A stretch of DNA of 44,251 nt from Lachnospiraceae bacterium (GCA_910575775.1 CAJTEY010000035.1:1-44251), one strand, 5' to 3'. Numbered from the stretch's first letter, positions 17,272 to 26,434 are shown. Program-made: numbers and translations. Notes: generated by a model from the sequence alone, not told the origin.

Positions 17272-17934
17272 TCATCTGCCTGCAGCAGAGGCACACATCA
17301 GCCATATGTTCTTCTTGCAGATATCCGCAAGACAGCATTTGTCACAATAAGGCTTCGTCCGCGCCGTACAAACCTCTCTGCCATGCAGGACAAATCGGTG
17401 GCACAGATCGTTTCCCTCCTCGGGCGGTACAATCTTCCACAGCGCCATCTCCACCTTCTTCGGCTCCTTAATCCCGTCCACGAGACCGATACGGTTGCAC
17501 AGCCTGATACAATGAGTGTCCGTGACGATGGCGGGCTTGCCGAACACATCCCCCATAATCAAATTGGCGCTCTTCCTGCCCACGCCGGGCAGCGCAAGCA
17601 GCGCATCAAAATCATCCGGCACCTGCCCGCCATACGCCTCTTTCAACTGTTTCATACAGGCGCTGATATCCCTAGCCTTGCTGTTCCCGAGGCCACAGGG
17701 ATGCACGATCGCCTCAATCTCTTCCACCGGGGCTGCCGCCAGCGCGTCCACATCCGGGAATTTCTCATACAGTTTCTCCACCACCACATTGACCCTGGCA
17801 TCCGTGCACTGGGCGGCAAGCCGCACGCTGACCAACAGTTTCCACGCCTCGTTGTATTCCAGAGAGCAGCCCGCGTCCGGGTATTCCTGCTTCAATCTCT
17901 CAATGACCGCAAGAGCCAGTTCTTTCTTTCTCAT
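17272..17934 (-). CDS. nth: Endonuclease III (base excision DNA glycosylase/AP lyase)
   Basis: A 220-aa DNA repair enzyme that removes oxidised pyrimidines. The helix-hairpin-helix is LPGVGRKSANLIM with the catalytic lysine; the catalytic aspartate is in VTDTHCIRL. The four iron-sulfur cysteines follow the C-x6-C-x2-C-x5-C spacing near the C-terminus (CTARTKPYCDKCCLADIC). Length is normal. The upstream stretch 17935-18210 is non-coding with no clear structure. Confidence 0.95.
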   Translation of the reverse strand: MRKKELALAVIERLKQEYPDAGCSLEYNEAWKLLVSVRLAAQCTDARVNVVVEKLYEKFPDVDALAAAPVEEIEAIVHPCGLGNSKARDISACMKQLKEAYGGQVPDDFDALLALPGVGRKSANLIMGDVFGKPAIVTDTHCIRLCNRIGLVDGIKEPKKVEMALWKIVPPEEGNDLCHRFVLHGREVCTARTKPYCDKCCLADICKKNIWLMCASAAGR

Positions 17935-18210
17935 GCCATTTTTATCTCCTCTTTTGTTGCTCTGATTGTTCTCCTTCTATTCGGTCAAAACTCCCTTTTC
18001 TGCCAGACTGGCATTTCGCGCGCCTCTGTTTTCCGCATTTTAAAAAACGAAAAACCTCTTCAGATACCGTTTTAACAAAATGCATAAAAATAGGGGAATG
18101 TATAAATCTGAACATCATACCCGATTCCAGTTTTGTGGGGTCAATTCTGGAATTATTTCGGATCAGATCAGTCGTTTTCTAGCCGCATCCCGCTGCCATA
18201 AATGAGGGAA

Positions 18211-18738
18211 TCACCTCTCGCCCACAACCTCCACCTGACACATCTTCATCGCTTCTAACGCATTCTTATGGCTCTCCGGCGTCACCCCGGCGCAGCAGTC
18301 GGCATTGACCCGCACAGTCACTTCCGGCAGAAACGCCTTGATGACAAGCGCGTTGGAGATCACACAGATGTCGGTGCATAGTCCGATCAGCGTAACGCTC
18401 TCCAGATCAGACATACTCTTCAGATATTCCGCCAATTCCACGGAGCCGAAGGTCAGCTTGTCAAAGACCCTTGTCTCCCCGGCGCACGCCTGACTCACCT
18501 GTGTCCGAATCTGCCACCCTTCCGTATCTTTGATGCAATGGGGCACAGGAAGCCGCTTTCCCTCCTGCGTGCCCAGATATCCCTCGAAATGGGTGTCCCT
18601 CGTGCAGACCACCTCGCCGTCAAACTCCCGGATCTGCGCCGCCACCTTGTCAACGATCGCCTCCGCTTCTTTCGTGCCGAGCGCACCGTCAATAAAATCG
18701 TTCTGCATATCAATTACCGCCAAAACATTTCTTGCCAT
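18211..18738 (-). CDS. Isochorismatase-fold cysteine hydrolase, nicotinamidase-like
   Basis: A 175-aa hydrolase with AVIDMQNDFIDGALGT (catalytic aspartate), metal-site-like DTHFEGYL ... LPVPHC, a lysine in CIKDTEGW and the nucleophilic cysteine in GLCTDICVISNAL. This matches nicotinamidase-like enzymes, which convert nicotinamide to nicotinate for NAD salvage. The start is ATG 18738 after GAAGGAGAAACGGG; a longer frame upstream lacks a site. No other NAD gene is adjacent. Other isochorismatase-fold amidases remain possible. Confidence 0.85.
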   Translation of the reverse strand: MARNVLAVIDMQNDFIDGALGTKEAEAIVDKVAAQIREFDGEVVCTRDTHFEGYLGTQEGKRLPVPHCIKDTEGWQIRTQVSQACAGETRVFDKLTFGSVELAEYLKSMSDLESVTLIGLCTDICVISNALVIKAFLPEVTVRVNADCCAGVTPESHKNALEAMKMCQVEVVGER

Positions 18739-18862
18739 AACCCGTTTCTCCTTCCCCGTTTTTCTCCGTTTCATCCGGCTGCTCGGACACTTTTGCTGTC
18801 TTTCTAACCTCCTGCAACATCCTTCCGATCCGTCAAAATACCGTTTTCTCAATCCGTCACTT

Positions 18863-19750
18863 TCATGAAGTTCTAACCTTCTTCCCCTGCTCCCGTCTTA
18901 TCATCCACACCGCCGCCAGACTCACCGCTATGTAGCCGATGATCGCCACCACCGAAGATTCTATGCCAAACTCGCCCCCTGTCAGCAAAAAAGCACGCGT
19001 CTCGAGCACATAACTGCAGACGGAATACTCGTTGATCTCCGTGCCGATTGTCAGCCCGCCGCCTATGATAATCATGTTCCAGACCCCGTGCACAATGGCG
19101 CTGTTCCATACAGAACGCCCTTCCAGCGCAATCAGGGATAACATTACGCCGACCATGGTGCCCGCCACCATCACCTGCACACAGCTAAGCAGGCTGAAAT
19201 TCATGCCAATAATGTGCAGCAATGCGAAGAGCACAGACGGTGCAAGAATACCCGCAAGCCTGCCCCACTTTTTGATCACCGCATTCATCAGAAGCCCGCG
19301 GAACAACAGCTCTTCCACGACGCCCGCTCCCAGTCCCGCAAGAAAAATGCCTCTTGTCACAAACGCTGCCTTCACCCCTGCATCCAGCGGATTACTCTCG
19401 TAATTTCCGGGGAAAAGCAGATAGACCGCACTGACAAGCACTGGCAGAAGCACCGCCGTCACCGCCCATTTTATCTGAATCCGGCACTTTGGAATGCAGA
19501 AATCCAACATTTTCTTTCCCAGATACTTTGTGCAGTAGAGCCGCACCAATAAATAAGCCAAAGCCGCATAGAGAAAGCCTCCCACGATATGATACAGCCA
19601 TGCGGGAATCCCCGCCGTGGAAAGCAGCATCATCACCAGCTCCTGCGCCACCGAAGCTAAGAGTAGAAACCCGACGCTGACTATAATAGTCAAAATCATT
19701 TTTCCTGTTTTCATTTCGCTCTCTGTTTTCATTTCGTTCCCTGTTTTCAT
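18863..19750 (-). CDS. CPBP-family intramembrane metalloprotease, repeated start region
   Basis: A 295-aa membrane protein with motifs VVEELLFRGLLM, LLHIIGMNF and IVHGVWNM, the metal-binding CPBP set. It is the second CPBP protein in the window but not a close copy of the first. The N-terminus is MKTGNEMKTESEMKTGK, from three tandem 18-bp units each holding an in-frame ATG, so the start is ambiguous among 19750, 19732 and 19714. GGAGA before the first ATG favours 19750. It follows the HAD gene on the same strand. Confidence 0.85.
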   Translation of the reverse strand: MKTGNEMKTESEMKTGKMILTIIVSVGFLLLASVAQELVMMLLSTAGIPAWLYHIVGGFLYAALAYLLVRLYCTKYLGKKMLDFCIPKCRIQIKWAVTAVLLPVLVSAVYLLFPGNYESNPLDAGVKAAFVTRGIFLAGLGAGVVEELLFRGLLMNAVIKKWGRLAGILAPSVLFALLHIIGMNFSLLSCVQVMVAGTMVGVMLSLIALEGRSVWNSAIVHGVWNMIIIGGGLTIGTEINEYSVCSYVLETRAFLLTGGEFGIESSVVAIIGYIAVSLAAVWMIRREQGKKVRTS

Positions 19751-19903
19751 AGCTGGTCTCCGTTTCCAATCGTATTCAAGGCGCGTAACCCTTTGTCAGC
19801 GCAGATATCATGTCCTTGCAATCCTCTGACACAAGCTGCGCCCGACACCTCTTTACTCTTTAACGAGATACCACATGATAAATCTTCATCCCTGCCGAAC
19901 GAT

Positions 19904-20734
19904 TCACACACGGGATATCCGTCCGAACTGAGCCAGCCACTTCGCCACCCCGTCCTCGTCATTGGAAGCAATCTCGCCTGTGGCATACGCCTTTAACTCC
20001 GGCACCGCATTTGCCACGGCATAGCATTCGTCAGAAATTTCAAACATGGGAATATCGTTGACGGCGTCCCCGAAAGACACCACCCTGTCACAACGCCATA
20101 TTTCCTTTAACCGTTTGATCGCCTCCGCCTTGGAAGCTTTCTTCGGCATAATTTCCAAAAAATATTCCGGGCGGTACAGCTCCTGCTGCAAGGTACAGCG
20201 AAACCGCCCGTCATCGGCAAAAATTTCATACAGAGGAACAAGCTCTTCCCGCTCCGCAATACAGGTGAAATAGAAAATCTCGCCCTGATACAGGCACGTC
20301 TCATCCGAAAGCGGACGAAATCTCCTGTCTCCCTTTCTGGCGTCCAGATAATACCGGATACCCTCATTCTCCCTGCCCGTCACATAGGACACCCGCTCCA
20401 CGCCGTCCACATAGGAATAAACAAGGGGATTGCCGTCATTTGCCTGCAAAACGTCTCTCACATAACACGCTTCCTCCTCCGAGAAGGAAAGCGAAGAAAT
20501 CACCTCGCCCGTATCCGGGTGGATAATCAGCGCGCCGTTGTAAGCGATGACCGGGATAGTCGTAGATAATCCTTTCGCCACCACAGACGCAGACACGAGA
20601 GAACGGGCTGTAGCATAAGTAAACTGCATGCCCTTTGCCACCAGCCCGTTGATTGTTTGGATACTATATTGACTTATTTGGTCATTACTGTTCAACAGCG
20701 TACCGTCCAAATCTGTAACGTAAAGCGTATTCAC
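19904..20734 (-). CDS. Cof-type HAD-family phosphatase
   Basis: A 276-aa phosphatase. Motif I is VTDLDGTLLNS with the aspartate nucleophile; motif III is a lysine in KASKAEAIKRL; motif IV is SFGDAVNDIPMF. Between them is the C2-type cap typical of Cof enzymes, which act on sugar phosphates or pyridoxal phosphate. I prefer the GTG start at 20734: GGAGG lies 8 bases before it and it gives the canonical MNTLYVTDLDG beginning. ATG 20749 has no site of its own. Confidence 0.9.
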   Translation of the reverse strand: MNTLYVTDLDGTLLNSNDQISQYSIQTINGLVAKGMQFTYATARSLVSASVVAKGLSTTIPVIAYNGALIIHPDTGEVISSLSFSEEEACYVRDVLQANDGNPLVYSYVDGVERVSYVTGRENEGIRYYLDARKGDRRFRPLSDETCLYQGEIFYFTCIAEREELVPLYEIFADDGRFRCTLQQELYRPEYFLEIMPKKASKAEAIKRLKEIWRCDRVVSFGDAVNDIPMFEISDECYAVANAVPELKAYATGEIASNDEDGVAKWLAQFGRISRV

Positions 20735-20814
20735 AAACCGTTCCTCCATATCGACTACGTTTCCTTTACAGTTCCTTACACTGTCACAGCATTTTATCCT
20801 GGTTATGAATCACT

Positions 20815-21777
20815 TTACAGATTCAGCTTGGAAAGCAAATCCCCCAGACTTGTGGAAACCGACTCCCCGGACGTGTACTCCTGCGGCTCTCTGTTTTCCT
20901 CCACATCCTCCATGACCTCTTCCAGCGCCTTCATGCTGAGACTGACCTTGTTGTCGTTGGTATTAAGAATCTTGACTTTGACTTTCTGCCCCTCTTTCAA
21001 AACCTCGCTCGGCTTCTTAATCCTTCTCTGGCTGATCTGGGAAATGTGTACCAGACCGCTGATGCCATTGCCAAGGTTCACAAACGCGCCGTAGGGCATC
21101 AGACTCTCCACCACGCCCTCAATTACAGTGCCCGGTGCCATCATGGAAATGCGGTGTCTGCGCTCCTCTGCCTCTTTCTCGCGCGCCACTGCCTTGCCGG
21201 AAAGTACCACCTTCTGCTTTTCCTGATCCACAGTGATCACTTTGACCTCGATCTCCTTACCGACCCACGACTCCACATCCTCCACATAATCTGTGGAAAG
21301 CTGGGATGCGGGAATAAAAGCCCTCATGCCTTCCAGAAAAGCAACTACGCCGCTCTTCACGCTCTCTTTGATGCGGACCTTCACAATGGTTTCCTGCTCC
21401 ATCATATTCTGCAGCTTACCCCATGCGAGAACGTCGTTCGCCTCTTTCTTGGAAAGCTCGATATTGCCCTCCCCGTCGTCCATCTTAATCACGGTCGCCT
21501 CGATCTCATCCCCTACAGCGATCTTGCCCGCCGCAAGGAAATCCGGGTCGTTGCTCAGGTTTTCCGCTTTGATAATACCCTGCGCATAATATTTCAGGTC
21601 GAGGATAACTTCCTCCTCGTTCACGTCGATCACCGTGCCTTTGATGATATCGCCCTCCTCGATCTTTCGGAAAGAAGCCTCCAGCTCACGCTCATAATCC
21701 TTCATGGTCTCTGTGGTCCCGATTTCCGCCTCTCCCGCGTTCTGCGCTGTAACACTCTCTTTCCCTTCCATTTCCAT
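20815..21777 (-). CDS. S1 RNA-binding domain protein (short ribosomal S1 / YpfD type)
   Basis: A 320-aa protein with three S1 domains: about 40-110 (GDIIKGTVIDVNEEEVILDL), 125-190 (KSGVVAFLEGMRAFIPASQL) and 210-280 (GTVIEGVVESLMPYGAFVNL ... GISGLVHISQIS). An acidic tail follows. Gram-positive S1 homologues have four domains; this shorter form is common in Clostridia and probably binds mRNA on or off the ribosome. GGGAGG precedes the ATG. It lies 80 bp before the HAD gene on the same strand. Confidence 0.9.
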   Translation of the reverse strand: MEMEGKESVTAQNAGEAEIGTTETMKDYERELEASFRKIEEGDIIKGTVIDVNEEEVILDLKYYAQGIIKAENLSNDPDFLAAGKIAVGDEIEATVIKMDDGEGNIELSKKEANDVLAWGKLQNMMEQETIVKVRIKESVKSGVVAFLEGMRAFIPASQLSTDYVEDVESWVGKEIEVKVITVDQEKQKVVLSGKAVAREKEAEERRHRISMMAPGTVIEGVVESLMPYGAFVNLGNGISGLVHISQISQRRIKKPSEVLKEGQKVKVKILNTNDNKVSLSMKALEEVMEDVEENREPQEYTSGESVSTSLGDLLSKLNL

Positions 21778-21806
21778 CCTTCTATCCTCCCTGATCTATA
21801 TGATAT

Positions 21807-22544
21807 TTACCTCACTTCTTTCTTCACATTGCAAAACCCCAGCGCCGCACCCAGAAACAGGGCACCGCCACCGAGACGACCAAACACGTTCAGCCGCAAA
21901 AACAGATTCTGAAGCTGTCCCGGCATCAGATGTGGAACCGCCGAAGAGTCAAAACTGCCCTGCACCTTCAGCGTTCGTTCCGACAGCCACCAGATATACG
22001 TTAAGTCCACTGCCGTCCACAACGCCAGTACGGCAAACGCTGTCAAAATAACGGCCGCTATACAAAAAACAATCCGCACTGCCTTTGCGGTCCGTTCCGT
22101 TCTGCCTTCCCATAAACGAATCCCGGTAAAGGCTTTTGCCGCCTCCGCAATGCCCCATCCAAGCAGCGCCAGCACAAGAGGGCGAAGCACATACCGCAGC
22201 AGATAAAGAGGGGCTGTCTCAAACCTTTCCCACCCATATTGCTTCACGAACGGAGTAAGAATCTCAATCGCCGTAAGCAGCGCACATGCCGTCCCAAGCG
22301 CCGCCACCGACCTGATCTTCTGTCTTCTCCTGTTCTCCTTCTTTTTCGAACCATAAATCAGATCGTTTACTTCCACTCCCAGCACGTTTGCAATTTCTAC
22401 CAGAAGCGCAATATTCGGCTCACTTTTTCCGTTTTCGTAATTGCTGATGGTCTGTCTGGTACAGTGCAGACGCTCCGCCAGATCATCCTGCGTCAAATTC
22501 TTCTCTTTTCTGATTTCTTTAATATGTTTTCCTACCTCTGCCAT
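21807..22544 (-). CDS. XRE-family regulator with membrane anchor
   Basis: A 245-aa protein. Residues 5-65 are a helix-turn-helix (LTQDDLAERLHCTRQTISNYENGKSEPNI). The rest has about four hydrophobic segments (VAALGTACALLTAIEILT, LRPLVLALLGWGIAEA, IVFCIAAVILTAFAVLALW, GGGALFLGAALGF). Such one-component membrane regulators may sense envelope signals. It starts at ATG 22544 after GGAGGAAAC. A 15-bp dyad lies 71 bp upstream and could be its operator. Confidence 0.85.
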   Translation of the reverse strand: MAEVGKHIKEIRKEKNLTQDDLAERLHCTRQTISNYENGKSEPNIALLVEIANVLGVEVNDLIYGSKKKENRRRQKIRSVAALGTACALLTAIEILTPFVKQYGWERFETAPLYLLRYVLRPLVLALLGWGIAEAAKAFTGIRLWEGRTERTAKAVRIVFCIAAVILTAFAVLALWTAVDLTYIWWLSERTLKVQGSFDSSAVPHLMPGQLQNLFLRLNVFGRLGGGALFLGAALGFCNVKKEVR

Positions 22545-22614
22545 GTCAGTTTCCTCCGGTCAGACTTTTTACCTGTCTTACCCTGACCATAGCAGTTTCC
22601 GCCCGAAAAGTCAC

Positions 22615-22629
22615 GCAAAGAATCTTTGC
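22615..22629. promoter_or_regulatory. Dyad upstream of the membrane XRE gene
   Basis: GCAAAGAATCTTTGC is symmetric about one central base (7+1+7). It lies between the XRE gene and the hemerythrin-REC gene. It may be an autoregulatory operator. Confidence 0.45.
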
Positions 22630-22652
22630 ACACAGTTCTTTTGCTCTGCCTG

Positions 22653-23981
22653 TTATTTCTTTGCAAGAATCCCATCGATATATTTCTTGATATCTTCCTC
22701 CGGCATGGACTTCAGCAAATATCCCTTGGGTTTTAGGGACATTACCTTTTTCACGCTCTCGGCGTCACCCCTGCCCGTCAGGAAGACAACGGGGATATCC
22801 GCTATCTCCTCGTCGGAGCGGATCATCTCAAGCGTCTGTCTGCCGTCACAGACAGGCATCTCATAATCTAACAGAATCAGATCCGGTCTGTTGACCGTAA
22901 TTTTCTTAATCGCCGCAATACTGGAATTGCTCTCCAGCATCTCGTAGTCGTTCCCCAGGAGACGGATCATATTGCTCCGCATAAAATCGGAGTCGTCCAC
23001 AATCAGGATCTGTTTCTTCCGCATCTCGCCGTCCAGATATTTTCTGATCTGCCCCATGGCATTCTGCGCATTGATCGGAGATACAATCTTCCCCTGCATG
23101 GAATCGTCGGTGGTCACGCTGAACGCAAAATACCCGGCGCCCGTGTCAAACAGGAGACTGCAGGCGGGATGCACCCGGTCAAAAGAATTGACAAGCTGCT
23201 CCTGCGTGAGCAGGGATTCGCCTTCCAGCTCAAACATCTGCATATCGGGAAAACACTCCCTGATCTTCTCCAAAAGCTGTCTGGAAAGATATCGGGTGAT
23301 ATTGATGACCATATCGTCCACTTTCAGGTACTGCGTGCTCATCAGCTCACTGATCACCTTGAGAAGCAGCGTTTCCTCATAGGACATCACAATCTCCCAT
23401 TTTTCCTTCTGCTTTCCCTTGTATACAAAGCGGCAGCAGATCACCTTTCCGATATCTTCCCCGCCATACTGTCTGCTGATGGCTTTCGCCTTCAACTGAA
23501 ATACGTCCGAAATAAGCTGGACAATCGTCTGCTCCAGCGCGTCGATCTCTTTATCATGCGGAAGTTTATTCCACTTGCTCATCTTTTTCCCCGCAATTGC
23601 CAGATCTTCCGTCTGCGTGTGCGCTACCAGCCAGCCGATGCTGACGCCGAGAAAATGGCGCATGGATTCCTCCGAATAATTCGTTTCCACCAGCTCCTCC
23701 TCCAGAGAAACAAGCGTGGTATTCTGAAAATCGTCGTGCAGACGTTTATGTATCTCCAGATCCGCGTAATCGATGGACCGCATGTATGCTTCCTCATGCT
23801 GAAAATGCTCGATCGTGTGATTTTTTAGGAACTTAATCCCCTCTTTGCACACCCACTCTCTTTTCTCCTCATTCTCGCTGAGCGTTAACAGTTTATTGAT
23901 AGTAGCGAAGAGCTGCTTATGCTCCTTATCAATAAAATCTACCCCCAGTTCAAATCTCCTGTTCCACGCGATAGTCTTCAC
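22653..23981 (-). CDS. Bacteriohemerythrin - CheX-like - response regulator fusion
   Basis: A 442-aa three-part protein. Residues 1-130 are a bacteriohemerythrin domain with a full diiron ligand set: H21, H55, H59, E63, H78, H82, and a final HTQTED. Residues about 150-310 resemble a CheX/CheC-type fold (weak call). Residues 320-442 are a receiver domain: ILIVDDSDFMR, phosphoacceptor in LILLDYEMP, threonine in VVFLTGRGD and lysine in GYLLKSMP. It probably links oxygen or redox state to a phosphorelay or motility. No kinase is adjacent. The start is GTG 23981 after GGAGGAGG. Confidence 0.85.
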   Translation of the reverse strand: MKTIAWNRRFELGVDFIDKEHKQLFATINKLLTLSENEEKREWVCKEGIKFLKNHTIEHFQHEEAYMRSIDYADLEIHKRLHDDFQNTTLVSLEEELVETNYSEESMRHFLGVSIGWLVAHTQTEDLAIAGKKMSKWNKLPHDKEIDALEQTIVQLISDVFQLKAKAISRQYGGEDIGKVICCRFVYKGKQKEKWEIVMSYEETLLLKVISELMSTQYLKVDDMVINITRYLSRQLLEKIRECFPDMQMFELEGESLLTQEQLVNSFDRVHPACSLLFDTGAGYFAFSVTTDDSMQGKIVSPINAQNAMGQIRKYLDGEMRKKQILIVDDSDFMRSNMIRLLGNDYEMLESNSSIAAIKKITVNRPDLILLDYEMPVCDGRQTLEMIRSDEEIADIPVVFLTGRGDAESVKKVMSLKPKGYLLKSMPEEDIKKYIDGILAKK

Positions 23982-24323
23982 GTCATCCTCCTCCGCTCAG
24001 GCGTTTACGACGCCTTTGCCAAATCGATTTATTTTCTTGCCAGCCTGCAAGAATGCGTTTCAACCATATCGTATATTGTACACCAACTCAGGCTTCTGTG
24101 CAAATAGTAATCTGCCGTGATTTACACCCGAATTTACACTTGCTCAACTGCCTGCACTTTAAAAACAACAGGGCGGATGCCATCTGTCCGTCCCTGCCAT
24201 TCCACGGCGCAAATGCAGCGCCGGCAGATATGGCGCTGACACCCTGATAAATGCCAATCCTTTACCTTTTTCATTAGGCACCTCAGTTCTCCCCCATCTT
24301 CACAAGCTTCGCTGCCTGATCCG

Positions 24324-24411
24324 ATGCTAAGCACAAATACATCTTTAAATATATGCTCAGCACATATACCTCTATAAAGAGAATGCTCAGTACATATACA
24401 TCTATATACCA
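24324..24411. repeat. Three degenerate tandem repeats of 29-30 bp
   Basis: Units start at 24324, 24353 and 24383, each beginning ATGCT(A/C)AG(C/T)ACA(A/T)ATAC(A/C)TCT. They lie in the 486-bp gene-free stretch 23982-24467 between the hemerythrin gene and the AT-rich island. A frame read across them is an artefact. The rest of the stretch shows nothing clear. Confidence 0.7.
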
Positions 24412-24467
24412 CGCAAGCTACCGTCTCGGTACATGTGCCTCCTTACTTTCGTCAAACATAATTATTT

Positions 24468-24692
24468 TCACATATTCTTTACCGCCTCTTCAAACTCCTG
24501 TTCCGTCTCCACAAAATGATATGGCTCATACTCGCCGTACGCAGACGGACGGCTGATTGTCACAAGCTGTATCGTTTCATAGCCAACAGCCTTCATCAGC
24601 TTTTCTTTAAAATCCGCCAAATGCTGACCATGCACTGTCTGTAACGCAAGGCATCCTGCATCATTAAACTTTTTCGCAATCAGATAGCACAT
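24468..24692 (-). CDS. DUF6718-like small protein, paired with a RelA/SpoT-type enzyme
   Basis: A 74-aa protein: MCYLIAKKFNDAGCLALQT, then LVTISRPSAYGEYEPYHFV and an acidic helical end. I associate this with DUF6718, a small family of unknown function in Clostridia. The start is ATG 24692 after GGGAGG, inside the last 29 bases of the upstream synthetase gene, so the two are coupled. The tight pairing suggests it modulates the enzyme, possibly as an antitoxin. This is inference. Confidence 0.65.
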   Translation of the reverse strand: MCYLIAKKFNDAGCLALQTVHGQHLADFKEKLMKAVGYETIQLVTISRPSAYGEYEPYHFVETEQEFEEAVKNM

Positions 24693-25287
24693 TTTCCAAC
24701 ACCTCCCTAAATTCATCTTCATTTCTGATTCTGGCAGCTTCATATGCCTGTCGTAACAGGCTTCCTACATGATCTTCATATTTTCTTTTATATACATACT
24801 TATGAAGCCAGTTATTCAGTTGCCTGTCATAAAAAGTATTATACTGAATTTCTATCGGATAATGAAAATTACTCATCTGAAAATACACATGGACTCCCCG
24901 ATAACCGTCATCTTTTGCCTTACCGCCAGTCATATCTGCCACTCGTATCTTGTCTAACACAGCCATGTCCATGATTTCCTGATAGCTGTCACAAAGAGTC
25001 CGAAATCCCAACATATCATTAAATACTTTTGCTGCCTGATGGTCTGGATAATATCTTTCATATTTCATCATTGCCGACTGGATACTTTTTATGCGGTAAT
25101 CTATGATTACCCCATGAAGCAACTCGCAGGTATCATACCATTTATTTACTGACACTAGTTCTTCAAACAATGCTTCCCTGTTAAAATGGTGAAGATTTTT
25201 CTTCAGCCTTATTCCCAGTCCTGATTGATAGGATAAGTCTTCCAGTAGCTCTAATGACAACCCATCTTTTTTCAAAATATCTTTCAA
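24664..25287 (-). CDS. RelA/SpoT-type (p)ppGpp-synthetase-like protein
   Basis: A 207-aa protein with only a nucleotidyltransferase-type synthetase domain. The ATP-binding stretch is YRIKSIQSAMMKYERYY, then DMLGFRTLC, the GTP-loop motif DDGYRGVHVYF and IEIQYNTFYDRQLNNWLH. All positions expected for pyrophosphate transfer appear present. There is no hydrolase, TGS or ACT domain, so it is a small alarmone synthetase or a toxic relative (toxSAS). It starts with TTG 25287 after GAGGTG and overlaps the DUF6718-like gene. It is richer in AT than flanking core genes. Confidence 0.8.
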   Translation of the reverse strand: MKDILKKDGLSLELLEDLSYQSGLGIRLKKNLHHFNREALFEELVSVNKWYDTCELLHGVIIDYRIKSIQSAMMKYERYYPDHQAAKVFNDMLGFRTLCDSYQEIMDMAVLDKIRVADMTGGKAKDDGYRGVHVYFQMSNFHYPIEIQYNTFYDRQLNNWLHKYVYKRKYEDHVGSLLRQAYEAARIRNEDEFREVLENVLSDCEKV

Positions 25288-25381
25288 GCAATCACCTCAG
25301 ACATATATTACCATACTATACCAACATCTGTCTCTAAAAATCCGCATGACAATTTTGCGTTAATCGATCTTCCGCCAAATA

Positions 25382-26434
25382 TTAAATATACTCCATATCC
25401 AAAATTGGTTTTCTAACATCACATCTATTCCACATTTCCAAATTCAACAAATACCATATATGGCTGTATAATGGAAATTTCATTTCAAAAGAAGTATTAA
25501 AACTGCTACTACAAATACTTCTGGCATTATATTTTTCCAAGTTACTGACGTTCCCAATACATTCCTTTAATTCTTCCACTGGATACTCATTAATTTCTAT
25601 ATCAAATTCAAATGCATCTCTGACTAATTTATAATAAGCAAATGATGTATCCGATGGTTCATAACAAATGGAATATTTCATTCGTAGCATACGTTCTCTC
25701 GCCATTTCATGCCAGACTCCTTTGCTCGTATGCTTATATGTCCTTGGAAGTTCTCTCAAAAGCTTATCAAAATTAGAATAAATATCTTTAATTAAATATC
25801 CTGTCTCAATTCTATCGAACCCCCTTAAGTTCAAATTTTCATATTCTTCAAACATCTGTTTATACTTTTTAGATTCCCATACTCTGCTTATTTCCTTGAT
25901 TTTCCTTATTTCTAATTCATGAAACACATCTTCATACAATTCATAAGCATGCTTTTCAGAATATGCCAGAGGGTATGGTAGTTCATAATCTTCTTTCCCT
26001 GTTTTATAAAGGCATTCTTCGAACTTTTGTACTGCCAGTTTTTTATTTGCCACATTACAAGTTAGCAGCATACTAAGTGGATCAATCTCTACTCTGATAT
26101 TCTTATGAATCGCATATTGTTTTATCAGATTTTCATTTTGAACTATGGCAAATAGAACAAGTGCGTTCCATAATCTTCGAACCTCTTGTACGCTTTCCTG
26201 CCTTTTATAATATGTCAAAACAAACTCTTTATCCTCAACTTCAACATAAGCTTCTGCTATTAAATCTAAAAATTGAAATGCGATTTCTTCCAATACTATA
26301 TCTGGCAAATATCTCGCCGGGATTCTTGCATGTTTAAAAAAATCTTTGATAAGCAAACTTATCTGCTCATTTAATACCTCCCTGACACTAATTTTATCCT
26401 TTTTATAATGGATCTTATCATATTCTATGCTCAC
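25382..26434 (-). CDS. Unrecognised 350-aa protein of the AT-rich island
   Basis: A 350-aa soluble, mostly helical protein with no family I can name. Features: a basic N-terminus (YDKIHYKKDKISVREVL), a middle rich in charged helices (HELEIRKIKEISRVWESKKYKQ) and a C-terminus with SHIWYLLNLEMWNRCDV. No signal peptide, membrane helix or nucleotide motif. The start is a GTG at 26434 without a clear ribosome site. It lies 95 bp upstream of the RelA/SpoT gene on the same strand. Strong AT bias against the GC-rich core block suggests acquisition by transfer. Confidence 0.7.
   Translation of the reverse strand: MSIEYDKIHYKKDKISVREVLNEQISLLIKDFFKHARIPARYLPDIVLEEIAFQFLDLIAEAYVEVEDKEFVLTYYKRQESVQEVRRLWNALVLFAIVQNENLIKQYAIHKNIRVEIDPLSMLLTCNVANKKLAVQKFEECLYKTGKEDYELPYPLAYSEKHAYELYEDVFHELEIRKIKEISRVWESKKYKQMFEEYENLNLRGFDRIETGYLIKDIYSNFDKLLRELPRTYKHTSKGVWHEMARERMLRMKYSICYEPSDTSFAYYKLVRDAFEFDIEINEYPVEELKECIGNVSNLEKYNARSICSSSFNTSFEMKFPLYSHIWYLLNLEMWNRCDVRKPILDMEYI

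Noticed and set aside
24324..24411. Possible CRISPR array
   Set aside because: Units are contiguous without spacers, degenerate, only three, and no cas genes are present.
24134..24412. 92-aa frame across the tandem repeats
   Set aside because: Its repetitive cysteine-rich sequence simply reflects the 29-30 bp DNA repeats; no ribosome site.
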